This document shows positions 56,105-64,000 of a DNA stretch of 64,000 nt, piece by piece; the stretch's first letter is position 1, and each line of letters begins with the position of its first letter. Under the pieces are notes generated by a model. It searched no databases. It had not been told where the DNA came from and worked only from the letters and a program-made list of their open reading frames with translations. Source of the stretch: BJGV01 sp964194745 (GTDB taxonomy: Bacteria; Pseudomonadota; Gammaproteobacteria; Burkholderiales; Nitrosomonadaceae); contig OZ252054.1 of assembly GCA_965248035.1 (NCBI GenBank), positions 1,984,001 to 2,048,000 on the forward strand, given 5' to 3'. The translations under genes and the position numbers were made by a program.

Positions 56105-58844
56105 TGGCTATCCATCCCTGCTTGGCGCGATAGAGATAGAGTGTCTTGTCACTGTCGTAATCGATTGCCATCAGGTGTATCCACTCGTTATCGCAGAGTT
56201 GTTTGAGAATGGGTTGTCTCTCGATGATGTCGAGGATGCGTTGCCGCGGCGCTTCAACGGCAACAAATAACCGTAAAGGCTCATGATAGGTCAGATCGCC
56301 GCTTGCTACTGATTGCCAGGCAAGGCCTGTCCGCAAATCGCTCTCGGGACCAGACATAATACCGACAAGATCTACCACGTTGTGGTATATCTTGTTACCG
56401 CTTCCGTAAATGTCAGGATCGGTTGCCGAGAAATAATGCTCGGCATTGATCCACTGGCCAACCATCATCGGGCCCATCAGAATACCCTCAAGCAAGGCAC
56501 CTGTCGGATCAAGCCGATAATCGTGGGAGTTGAGAAAAGTTCTGCCTCCAAGGTTAAGATCGCGGGTCAGCGTTCGCTTGCCAATGATGAAAGACGCGTT
56601 GCCTGAAAGCCCCCACTCCGGACAAGTTTCGCTCCAATCACCAGCCCTTCGGCAGATCTCCTGTACTGCGCGGGTTGGCGACAGATCTTTACCAGCCCCT
56701 GGCAGTTGAATGCATCGCTCGCGGTTGTTTTGAACAGCCGCTTTTTGCAGGTCTGCCTTCAAGCGCTCAACATCCTGGCGATGGGTGTCTGGTAGATCTT
56801 CGAAATCAAACAAGTCCACGGCATCGGTTGTCGTGGTGTGAACTGCACCTATAAAATGGGTATCTTCAGGAATCACAATACCATTATTTGCAAGGTGCTT
56901 ACGCACTTGCGGCTTGTTGGCGATAGCTGCGAATAGACGTGCGTTCGGCTCGCCCGAATTGCCTCCGCATGCCCCACAGTCTAGCGCTGCCTCGTATGGA
57001 TTGTTGTCCGACAAGCTCGTGTGTCCCGACACGACGACAAGACGTGCGAAATTCTCTGTCAGTCCCATCGTTCGGAGAGCCGTCTCAATACTGGCACTCT
57101 GTTCTTCTGCGGTCAAGCCGCGATTGGTGTCATCCTTATTGGTCGTCATTTTCGTGGCTACCGGCGGCACAACCGCGCTTTGAAACCGTTCTTGCCATCT
57201 GCGATAAATACCAGGAAAGAATGTTCGTTCCACCAAGTGCCAACTGAAGAGCCACCCGAGTGCTTCTACCATGAAATAGGGGGTAAGCACGTGATTCTTC
57301 AAGTCGTGAAGAATTTCGTGGAGCATGTGTACAAATTTCTGTCGCGCATCATGTGTGGATTGCAACGCGTTCTGCCCTTCTCTGACTACCTCATGGACTA
57401 AGTACTTAGGTTCAATAATAGCGGGGCATTGATCAGTTTCGTGATGTTGGTCGAGTACACGACAGCGTATAGGGATACCAAAGAACCCAGCAAAGCCTAT
57501 CGTTTCATAGTTTCCGACTGCCTCCAGGTATCGCCGGAACGGCTCTGACCGAACATCGATGCAAAACATGAGCTGAGCTAGAGGCCGGGTTGTTTGGGTG
57601 GCGCCACCTTCTGTTTTGGAAAGGGTTGTTTGAAGCTTGTCAATGAGATTGTCCCGGTAACCAGCCTCGTAGGCATCGAGCCATACAGGCCCGTGTGCAG
57701 ACTCCGGAAAATCATCGAGCCAATCTAACAATTGCTGCAGTTGATCGACAGATGCCGCTTCAAGATTTTTCTGTGAAATTTGAAGTGCGTCGGCCAATCT
57801 GGTCAATCGCCAGGCTGCAGCAAGCCGGACATTCTCCGCATTAGAGGTTGTACCCTGTTTGCTTCGTACATGCGACACGATGGCGTTTAGATTACCTTCA
57901 ATGCCAAGCTCGGTTCGACAAGTTTGAGCGACGAGTTCTCGTTCGTAAAACAAACGTACAGCAAGGTACTGAACTAAATCGATAGGATGCGCTACTTGCC
58001 AATTGTAGTTGCTATTTTCTGACCGCCAATTAATAAAGCTTGCCCAGCCGCATAAAGCTGTGAGTTGAAGAGAAAGATAATCCTGTCTGAGTTCCTGTGG
58101 AATAGTAAGCGCATCAAGATGCTCAAGCAAAGCTTCTTCTGGCGATGCTGGCAGAGCTCTAATCTTCTTGCTGCTGTCTGAAATTCCGCAGGGTGACCAT
58201 TCCTGAGCCGCTAACGATTTCCAAGCGGCATAGAACCCTTTCTTCCTGCCGGGCATCGGCCAAGAGGCATGCCCCTCATCCATAAAGGCTTCACACCATT
58301 TAATGAGTTCGCGATCGATCTGCCAAACAAGCTGCGTATTAACCGCCTGGTCGCACCACTTGGCCAGGGTAATATCTCGGGCAATAGCCCAGCTCTCGTC
58401 GTGCAACTCAGCCTTAATATTTAGTCGCTCCGCTAAAGAGCGCACCACAGCACTGTTTGGGATACGATTGACGAGCGCCGGGATTGTCTCATCGGATGGG
58501 GCAGTTATTCCTTCTAGCAGATGGGCACGAACTACCTCAAAGTGGCTGACCATTTGTCCGGCAAGCTCCACTTCCCTATCTTGGGCGAAGGATCGAACTG
58601 CTGCATCCAGATGTTGAGCTCCAATTCGTCCAGACTTTACAAGCTGTCTATACATTTCATTTGTCAGATAGCCGCGACCTCCAATGAAGCGACGCGCAAC
58701 TCGAATTGCCTCATGGAAGGGTAGCGTCTCCAAGCTGCGTATTGGATTATGGTGGACGAACGTCGTCATCGGCCAGTAGTGGGCGATAACCATACTGGCT
58801 CGGTGTACCAGCTCTTGAAGTTCTTTCACTTTCACTGAATCCAT
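56055..58844 (-). CDS. dabA: DabA, zinc subunit of the DAB inorganic-carbon pump
   Basis: 929 residues (DUF2309/UPF0753). Beta-CA-like active site: Cys and Asp in MFCIDVRSEPFRR, His in VVSGHTSLSDNNP and Cys in ALDCGACGGNSG. Known DabA proteins hydrate CO2 to bicarbonate in the cytoplasm, coupled to DabB ion flow, so bicarbonate accumulates for carboxysomes. The N-terminal HHNPIRSLETLPFHEA is typical. It overlaps dabB by 13 bp. GC content is visibly higher than in neighbouring genes, suggesting separate origin. Confidence 0.94.
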   Translation of the reverse strand: MDSVKVKELQELVHRASMVIAHYWPMTTFVHHNPIRSLETLPFHEAIRVARRFIGGRGYLTNEMYRQLVKSGRIGAQHLDAAVRSFAQDREVELAGQMVSHFEVVRAHLLEGITAPSDETIPALVNRIPNSAVVRSLAERLNIKAELHDESWAIARDITLAKWCDQAVNTQLVWQIDRELIKWCEAFMDEGHASWPMPGRKKGFYAAWKSLAAQEWSPCGISDSSKKIRALPASPEEALLEHLDALTIPQELRQDYLSLQLTALCGWASFINWRSENSNYNWQVAHPIDLVQYLAVRLFYERELVAQTCRTELGIEGNLNAIVSHVRSKQGTTSNAENVRLAAAWRLTRLADALQISQKNLEAASVDQLQQLLDWLDDFPESAHGPVWLDAYEAGYRDNLIDKLQTTLSKTEGGATQTTRPLAQLMFCIDVRSEPFRRYLEAVGNYETIGFAGFFGIPIRCRVLDQHHETDQCPAIIEPKYLVHEVVREGQNALQSTHDARQKFVHMLHEILHDLKNHVLTPYFMVEALGWLFSWHLVERTFFPGIYRRWQERFQSAVVPPVATKMTTNKDDTNRGLTAEEQSASIETALRTMGLTENFARLVVVSGHTSLSDNNPYEAALDCGACGGNSGEPNARLFAAIANKPQVRKHLANNGIVIPEDTHFIGAVHTTTTDAVDLFDFEDLPDTHRQDVERLKADLQKAAVQNNRERCIQLPGAGKDLSPTRAVQEICRRAGDWSETCPEWGLSGNASFIIGKRTLTRDLNLGGRTFLNSHDYRLDPTGALLEGILMGPMMVGQWINAEHYFSATDPDIYGSGNKIYHNVVDLVGIMSGPESDLRTGLAWQSVASGDLTYHEPLRLFVAVEAPRQRILDIIERQPILKQLCDNEWIHLMAIDYDSDKTLYLYRAKQGWIAIDGLQRMARLLGGQAK

Positions 58845-61405
58845 GACTCTCCCTCAGTATTCCAAGTCACATTGGTGAGAGCTGCACTCAGCAAATCTTG
58901 CGGGATGCAGCCGGAAATGAGGAGCATGGAAATCACAAGTACGAATGCGGCAACTTCAACAGGACGAAGATCTTCGTAGCGAAGATCCTTCCGATGAGGC
59001 CCAAAGAGAAGCTGCTGCATGAGCTTGAACAGGTACCAGCTCGAAGCAAACCATGTCGCAATGATTGCTGCCAAACCAAATGAAATGCCTGTTGATGGGC
59101 TTATCAAGATTCCCAGATAACCAAAGAAAAGACCAAATGGCGGCAGTCCAACTGCTGCCATGACCAACAGGCCCATGCACACAGCAAAACGCGGCATCGG
59201 TTGGAAGAGCCCACCGATTCGGTTTAAATCCAAATCGCCATAGCGGGCACGCACCCGATCCCACGCCAGAAATAATCCGCCACAGACCAGCGTTACTGTC
59301 CACGCATATAACATAGCATCTGGCGTGATCTTGCCGGACTGTGCGAAATGCCACCAAAGTATGGAATACAGCGAGAGCCCACTATAGGATAGTAGATGAG
59401 AAACACGAATTTGCAAGAGCGCCTTGATTGATCCCCAGAGAGCACCGATGGCAGCCAGCACACTAATAGCTGGCAGAAGCCCCTTCGGGATTTCCGTAAG
59501 AAACCAGGTCATCGCACACATTCCCATCACTGGAAGCAATACGCACAGCGCTGTATCCAATGCTCTCGGCGCTCGCGTCAGCGCAGCTACATACACGCCA
59601 TGAAGTGGAAATAGGGGGACGAGCAAAGCCGAAAGCAACAACAAAGCAACAGTTTTCGGAGACACTGCAGATAGCCCCGCCGTTTGTCCGAACGCGATGG
59701 CTAGACCGAGCCCTGCTACAACAATGAGGGCGACCGGCGAGCAATCAACCATTCTTCCGATTCTTTTGAGGGTGCCGAATAGTCTCAGGGCAATGCCGTC
59801 CAGATAGAGGCGGTTCATAAAGAACAGATATGCGTTAAGTTTCAACCCTCCAGAGCAAGGTGTGCCTTCACCCTTTTGCTGACCGTATACCGAAAAGAGC
59901 CAAGCCGAAGCGATTGACAAGACAAGCAGTGCTGTCAGTACCAGGAATGAATTATGCGGCAACTCCGCAGCTTGGAAGTATGCCTCTACAACCAAGGGAT
60001 CTGGATTGAGAAAGTACATAAACTGCTCAGCCGCAAAGAAATAAGCCGTCGATACCAATGCAATCCCAACCAACATACCGACTTTTGTGACTAACGTTTT
60101 CTTAAGACGAAAGAGCGTGAGCATTGCTTGTGATGTGGTCACCCAGCTAAAGAGCAACAGAATCCAAAATCCTTGCGAGTCTAAAAACAAAGTTCCGAGC
60201 ACATCGTGTACTCCGACCGTAATGGCCAGAGGTACTAGAAAAGACAGAACGAAGGCCGCGACCCACCCGATCATGCTGAGGGTTGATTGGGAAGAAGGTT
60301 GCGGTGGTTTTACAGGATGCAAGCGAGCTTCATGAATGCCTTTGCCGCAATTGAGAAAGATGTCGGCCTTGAATAGACCGTGAGCGATGAGGTGAAACAC
60401 TGCCAGCGAGAATGCGCCAAGTCCGCATGTCATGATCATGTAGCCCATCTGCCCAATAGTCGAGTAGCCGAGAGTTTTTTTGATGTCGTTTTGCACCAAC
60501 ATCATGCACGTGCCCAAGATTGCAGTGACCAGTCCAATCACCAGAACGACGTGAAGCGTCGTGGGGCTAAGGGCATACAACGGGGCCAACCGATTCAAGA
60601 GAAAGCCGCCTGCATTGATGATACCGGCGTGGAGCAGCGCATGGATAGGCGTCGGGGCGTACAGTGAATCTGGCAACCACATGTGCAGTGGGAACTGGGC
60701 TGATTTGCTCATCGCACCGATGAAGATTAACAGCGTGACTGCAGTCGCGCCCGTTACCTCCAAGCCGGTTCCAAACAATGCGAATCGCGTCTGATCAACA
60801 GCAGCAAGCTCGAACAGCTGCGCGAATTGGAGGGTTCCATACAGGTGATAGGCAAGCGCGATGCCAGCCAGAAATACCAAGTCTCCGGCCCGCAACATGA
60901 TGAAGGTTCGAAAAGAACTCTGCGCCGTAGGGACATGTGCATAGTTGTGAGAGAGCAAGCAGAGAAACCAGCTTAAAACTTGCCAAGAAATAAAGAGCAT
61001 CACAAGATCGGCACTCGATACCATGAATAGCAGGGACGAAACCGAGAGCGCCAATAACGTTTGATACCGGCCGCGTCCGCCGTCTTGCTGCAGGTAACGT
61101 GTGGAATAGCGATAGATCAGCGTGCCAAATCCGGAAATCACCACCATCATTACTGCAGACAGTCGGTCAATGGACAACTCCACCACCGGCAAGATTTTCC
61201 AGGGTGCAGCAAAGAGAACGAGACGGGTTGGCTCCGGGCTCTGAGTCGCTTGCCAAAGCAGCAGCAGCGAGGTTGCGAAGCCAACGAATATTATCCACCA
61301 ACCGATCTTGTAGTTCCTGTCGCTCAAGTAGCGATGAGGAAGCGACGTGAGAAGCGCTGCGATTAGCGGCGCCAGTGGAACAAGCAATGGGAGAAGACTA
61401 AACAT
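58832..61405 (-). CDS. dabB: DabB, membrane subunit of the DAB pump (NuoL/MrpA-like)
   Basis: 857 residues with many transmembrane helices. Complex I L-subunit-like segments: SADLVMLFISWQVLSWFLCL, SKSAQFPLHMWLPDSLYAPTPIHALLHAG and LGYSTIGQMGYM, then HLIAHGLFKADIFLNCG. Provides the cation or proton pathway that drives DabA. Longer than the shortest DabB proteins, with a C-terminal antiporter-like half. Begins eight bases after the stop of the broken carbonic anhydrase gene, so the three form one operon. Confidence 0.93.
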   Translation of the reverse strand: MFSLLPLLVPLAPLIAALLTSLPHRYLSDRNYKIGWWIIFVGFATSLLLLWQATQSPEPTRLVLFAAPWKILPVVELSIDRLSAVMMVVISGFGTLIYRYSTRYLQQDGGRGRYQTLLALSVSSLLFMVSSADLVMLFISWQVLSWFLCLLSHNYAHVPTAQSSFRTFIMLRAGDLVFLAGIALAYHLYGTLQFAQLFELAAVDQTRFALFGTGLEVTGATAVTLLIFIGAMSKSAQFPLHMWLPDSLYAPTPIHALLHAGIINAGGFLLNRLAPLYALSPTTLHVVLVIGLVTAILGTCMMLVQNDIKKTLGYSTIGQMGYMIMTCGLGAFSLAVFHLIAHGLFKADIFLNCGKGIHEARLHPVKPPQPSSQSTLSMIGWVAAFVLSFLVPLAITVGVHDVLGTLFLDSQGFWILLLFSWVTTSQAMLTLFRLKKTLVTKVGMLVGIALVSTAYFFAAEQFMYFLNPDPLVVEAYFQAAELPHNSFLVLTALLVLSIASAWLFSVYGQQKGEGTPCSGGLKLNAYLFFMNRLYLDGIALRLFGTLKRIGRMVDCSPVALIVVAGLGLAIAFGQTAGLSAVSPKTVALLLLSALLVPLFPLHGVYVAALTRAPRALDTALCVLLPVMGMCAMTWFLTEIPKGLLPAISVLAAIGALWGSIKALLQIRVSHLLSYSGLSLYSILWWHFAQSGKITPDAMLYAWTVTLVCGGLFLAWDRVRARYGDLDLNRIGGLFQPMPRFAVCMGLLVMAAVGLPPFGLFFGYLGILISPSTGISFGLAAIIATWFASSWYLFKLMQQLLFGPHRKDLRYEDLRPVEVAAFVLVISMLLISGCIPQDLLSAALTNVTWNTEGESWIQ

Positions 61406-61412
61406 TACTTAG

Positions 61413-61714
61413 TCACCGCGATGAATACTTTTGTTTTGGATCAAAGATTTCTATCTGTCTTATCTCTGAGTTGTAAAACCAGCCATGCATCTGTAGTCTT
61501 CCGTTTGCGACTAGTGGCGCAGTAACCGGATCTGCGAGCATTTTTTTAGTTCGTTGAGGACTTTGTATTGACCAGCTATTTTCCAGTCTGCTTCACTGTC
61601 AGACTCAACAGCAGTTGCATACAAACGACGCTGATCTTCGTCTTTAGAGCTCAGGCCTTCTTCTGATTCTGCAAGGAACTTCGTATATTCACAATCTGAA
61701 TGTCCATACACCAA
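61413..61714 (-). pseudogene. Beta-carbonic anhydrase, C-terminal remnant (truncated and frameshifted)
   Basis: Begins with VYGHSDCEYTKFL, the His-x-x-Cys zinc motif of beta-carbonic anhydrases; the N-terminal CxDxR motif is not upstream in any frame. After NELKK the frame ends at 61511 (a TAG), but with one extra A in the run of seven A (61547-61553) it continues MLADPVTAPLVANGRLQMHG then WFYNSEIRQIEIFDPKQ to a TGA at 61413-61415, the typical beta-CA end. It lies eight bases before dabB. Without the first zinc cysteine it should be inactive even if the frameshift is an error. Confidence 0.82.
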
Positions 61715-61810
61715 AAGTTAAATATAAATCTCCTACAAACCAACCTGCTCATTGAAAATATTGTAGGGGTCACTTATAATAAATAACAGTAAATATATTT
61801 TATTATTTAC

Positions 61811-61826
61811 ATAGATGATTATCTAT
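61811..61826. promoter_or_regulatory. Palindromic operator ATAGATGATTATCTAT
   Basis: Arms ATAGAT and ATCTAT, 16 bp upstream of the second cbbR and about 100 bp upstream of the carbonic anhydrase remnant on the other strand. Matches the box at 48629-48644 in the cbbL/cbbR gap. Likely a shared CbbR-type site co-ordinating carboxysome and DAB expression. Confidence 0.6.
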
Positions 61827-61842
61827 ACATTAGGAATGATTC

Positions 61843-62769
61843 ATGCGCCATAGCACCATTCGTCAACTTGAAGTTTTTGCAACTGCTGCCCGTATGGGAA
61901 GCTTTACCCGCACTGCAGAAGAGCTATTCTTGACTCAACCTACGGTGTCAATGCAAATTAAGAAATTAACCGACGCAGTTGGTTTGCCGCTTTTTGAGCA
62001 AGTTGGCAAGAAAATGTATCTTACTGATACCGGGCGTGAGTTGTATCGAACCTGCTGTAGTATTTTTGAGCGCATATCACAGTTTGAAATGATTGCTGCA
62101 GATATGAAGGGGATGAAAATAGGAAAACTACGGCTTGCAGTAGTAACTACCGCAAAATATTTTATACCGCGTCTGCTTGGAAAATTTTGTCAGCAATATC
62201 CTGGTATCGATGTCTCACTAATAGTTTCCAACCGTGAAAATGTTTTAGCACGTTTAGTAGACAACATGGACGATCTCTATATTTTGGGTCAGCCAACAGA
62301 GGATGTGGTGTCACAAGCGTTCCTGGGAAATCTACTCGTAGTACTCGCGCCAATCAACCACCCACTTGCCAAAAAGAAAAAAATTACGCTTAAGCGAATA
62401 TCTGAGGAACCATATTTATCACGCGAGGTTGGTTCTGGCACACGCCTGGCAACGGAACGTATTTTTTCTGAGCATGGTTTAAAATTAAAAGTACGAATGG
62501 AATTAGGCAGTAACGAGGCAATCAAGCAGGCTATTATTGGCGGCTTAGGGATTTCAGTCTTGTCACGACACACTTTTGCACTAGATGTGTCTATGGGACA
62601 ACTAGCTGTACTTGATGTACAGGGTTTTCCAATTAAAGGGAAGTGGTATTGCGCCTACCCATCAGGAAAACAGTTGTCTATTGTGGCGCAGACATTTTTA
62701 AATTACTTACAGAAAGCACCACAGATTCTGCTTGAGGGATCTCGCCAACATACGAATACTGGGAGTTAG
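61843..62769 (+). CDS. cbbR: LysR-type regulator, CbbR-like, divergent from the dab operon
   Basis: 308 residues. HTH RQLEVFATAARMGSFTRTAEELFLTQPTVSMQIKKL and effector domain with EVGSGTRLATERIF. Strongly similar throughout to the CbbR at 48795, but without its N-terminal duplication and basic tail. Its place beside dabB suggests it senses carbon or energy status and activates the pump; a CcmR-like name would also fit. Confidence 0.88.
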   Translation: MRHSTIRQLEVFATAARMGSFTRTAEELFLTQPTVSMQIKKLTDAVGLPLFEQVGKKMYLTDTGRELYRTCCSIFERISQFEMIAADMKGMKIGKLRLAVVTTAKYFIPRLLGKFCQQYPGIDVSLIVSNRENVLARLVDNMDDLYILGQPTEDVVSQAFLGNLLVVLAPINHPLAKKKKITLKRISEEPYLSREVGSGTRLATERIFSEHGLKLKVRMELGSNEAIKQAIIGGLGISVLSRHTFALDVSMGQLAVLDVQGFPIKGKWYCAYPSGKQLSIVAQTFLNYLQKAPQILLEGSRQHTNTGS

Positions 62770-62915
62770 CCAATTCTATCTAGAAATAAAGAAAACACTT
62801 CGTTGTGGTTTCACACTGTATATATCTTAAGTATATATGCGTTGTTCCAACGTCTTCTTTTGGCACAAAGCAGACGTTCAATCCTTTTTAAAATGAGAGG
62901 CGTGAGCCGCATTTC

Positions 62916-63019
62916 AGCCTGTAACCCTTACCACATACTGGATCTAGATTTTATCCATATTCAACATACCAACAAATATACCATCAAATTCATTGGATTT
63001 GATTGGATGCTATAAACGC
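62916..63019 (-). repeat. Inverted att-like repeat E without the tmRNA core
   Basis: On the minus strand it matches repeats A and D (GATGGTATATTTGTTGGTAT arm words through AAGGGTTACAGGCT), then departs exactly where ACAATTCGATTC would begin, reading GAAATGCGGCTCACGCC instead. Flanked on both sides by palindromic repeats. May be an island end next to a different chromosomal target. Confidence 0.55.
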
Positions 63020-63055
63020 AACTTTCCGTTTTTGGCACAAAGCAGACATTCGTAT

Positions 63056-63319
63056 TTACTCATATGTTTTTGCTGCATATAAAATCTCAGCAAATGTCTT
63101 CCATGGTTGGTCTTTAGAAAAAGGTTTCTCATAGTTTTCATAACGCTTGTCCTTTTGTTGTATGCAGGATGCCATGGCACCTAAAAAAGGATACATAGCA
63201 TGATTGTTCCACTGATCTGGATTCTCTTCATTATCCTCTCGTAGAGCTACTACAAAACAGGACAAATCATCCCAAGACGCTACCTCCTCCATCTGACTCA
63301 CTAATTCATTAGCCATCAT
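63056..63319 (-). CDS. Hypothetical acidic protein (DUF7660-like)
   Basis: 87 residues. SWDDLSCFVVALREDNEENP, DQWNNHAMYPFLGAMASCI and PWKTFAEILYAAKTYE follow the pattern of a small protein family of unknown function with a W-x-N and F-L-x-A-M core. Start preceded by TGGAGGTC. Gene in accessory DNA next to att-like repeat E. Confidence 0.5.
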   Translation of the reverse strand: MMANELVSQMEEVASWDDLSCFVVALREDNEENPDQWNNHAMYPFLGAMASCIQQKDKRYENYEKPFSKDQPWKTFAEILYAAKTYE

Positions 63320-63454
63320 AGACCTCCACTTTGGATATAAACTGATTTACTACCTGAAATATGGTAATTACTAGTATAAGTAGTACTAAATAAATGGATC
63401 TTTAAAGCATGTGACGCTAGTGATGTATTCATTAATTACTCCTTCATTAGTTTA

Positions 63455-63673
63455 TTAGATATTGACTCCAACACTTTCCAAATATTCCCTCTGTTTTTTC
63501 AGTAAGCCTGAAACTTCTCGTAAAGCACTACGTAATCCTCCCTTGTAAGCATTCCTTGATACCTTGACTTTCCCTACCTGTGACCTTGGTCCCGTCGACT
63601 TTTCCCACGGCCTCCATTTTTGGATCAGCTTTGCTCGTAGGCTTCGATGTTCTAGAGTCCGGTAATAGCTCAT
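63455..63673 (-). CDS. Small basic hypothetical protein, mobile-element associated
   Basis: 72 residues with KWRPWEKSTGPRSQVGK, RNAYKGGLRSALRE and a helical tail. Proteins with this W-x-P-W-E-x-S-T-G-P-R pattern are common beside integrases and phage genes in proteobacteria. Function unknown. Start preceded by CAGGAG. Confidence 0.55.
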   Translation of the reverse strand: MSYYRTLEHRSLRAKLIQKWRPWEKSTGPRSQVGKVKVSRNAYKGGLRSALREVSGLLKKQREYLESVGVNI

Positions 63674-63709
63674 TAATATCTCCTGATAGTTTGTTTAGCT
63701 TATTTTTAT

Positions 63710-64000
63710 TTATTTTCCCGTGTGCGAGGGTGCCTCATTGTTCACTACTTGTTGTTGTCCGCTAGCGACGATGTTGGCCTGCTTTGTATAGACAATAGGA
63801 GGATTTTTAATGATTGATAAGGTTTCCAACGTTGCCCGGCATTGTGTTTGGCTCTTTAGTGCTAGGCGCATAAAGCTTTCAAGTCGATTTATATTTTCCT
63901 GATTAAAGGCTCGCCTTGCTAATCCGTTGAACATCTCATTTAGTGTATGGGCTTGGGTAAACAGCATCGCCTCAGGACGCTTCATGTCGCCACGATTGAC
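63710..64000 (-). CDS. Hypothetical protein, C-terminal part (cut by window edge)
   Basis: The frame is open to the window edge; MKRPEAMLFTQAHTLNEMF is probably internal. LARRAFNQENINRLE, MRLALKSQTQCRATLETLSIIKNPP and a Gln-rich end follow. The pattern matches a helical protein family often next to the W-x-P-W-E protein above. Function unknown. Confidence 0.5.
   Translation of the reverse strand, partial: VNRGDMKRPEAMLFTQAHTLNEMFNGLARRAFNQENINRLESFMRLALKSQTQCRATLETLSIIKNPPIVYTKQANIVASGQQQVVNNEAPSHTGK

Noticed and set aside
1..64000. Genome-wide stop-codon reassignment
   Set aside because: Core genes end normally at TAA, TAG and TGA; in-frame stops occur only in accessory, decaying genes.

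Overview
The window looks like a chromosome segment of an autotrophic betaproteobacterium, most plausibly a Nitrosomonas-like member of the Nitrosomonadales. This rests on the gene order acn-mdh-sdhCDAB-sdhE-gltA-sucAB-lpd, the serC-serA-pheA-hisC-tyrA block beside gyrA, the moderate GC content, and a form IA RuBisCO with an alpha-carboxysome. The genus is an inference; no 16S rRNA or ammonia-oxidation gene is present to confirm it.

Layout. 1-4.1 kb: 3' end of metZ, two cyclophilins, cysS and a small EF-hand protein. 4.1-19 kb: almost a whole TCA cycle. acnA and mdh lie on the minus strand; sdhC-D-A-B-E, gltA, sucA, sucB and lpdA lie on the plus strand. 19-27.4 kb: tyrA, hisC, pheA, serA, serC and gyrA on the minus strand. 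27.5-35.4 kb: two nearly identical IS1595-family elements in inverted orientation, each carrying a DNA methyltransferase and a wrecked restriction gene. They bracket an integrase fragment, the tmRNA gene, gph, ubiG and mtaD. Target-site sequences indicate that this bracketed segment has been inverted by recombination between the two elements. 35.5-38.9 kb: a restriction-type nuclease gene split by a third IS1595-type element that carries its own methylase and endonuclease.

39-64 kb is accessory DNA. Copies of a ~125-bp sequence ending in the 3' end of the tmRNA gene (att-like) lie at 39.16, 51.40 and 52.88 kb, with a bare core at 52.08 kb and an inverted relative at 62.9-63.0 kb. The carboxysome locus lies exactly between the first two copies, with its regulator cbbR on the right and a 2OG-oxygenase-like gene on the left. 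On the minus strand it reads cbbL, cbbS, csoS2, csoS4A, csoS4B, csoS1 x2, an acRAF-like gene, mcdA, mcdB, then a gene with three RidA domains. It lacks csoSCA, the shell carbonic anhydrase gene. At 55.6-62.8 kb is a DAB inorganic-carbon pump operon (dabB, dabA), preceded by a decayed beta-carbonic anhydrase and a second cbbR. Both cbbR upstream regions carry the same 16-bp palindrome.

Functional reading (inference): DabAB would accumulate bicarbonate and the carboxysome would use it. Both expected carbonic anhydrases are missing or broken here, so conversion inside the shell must rely on an enzyme encoded elsewhere, or the system is impaired. The accessory region also shows genes with in-frame stops, homopolymer frameshifts, a degenerate tRNA-like sequence and eleven copies of a short palindromic repeat absent from the first 35 kb. 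Sequencing error is a real alternative for the homopolymer frameshifts.
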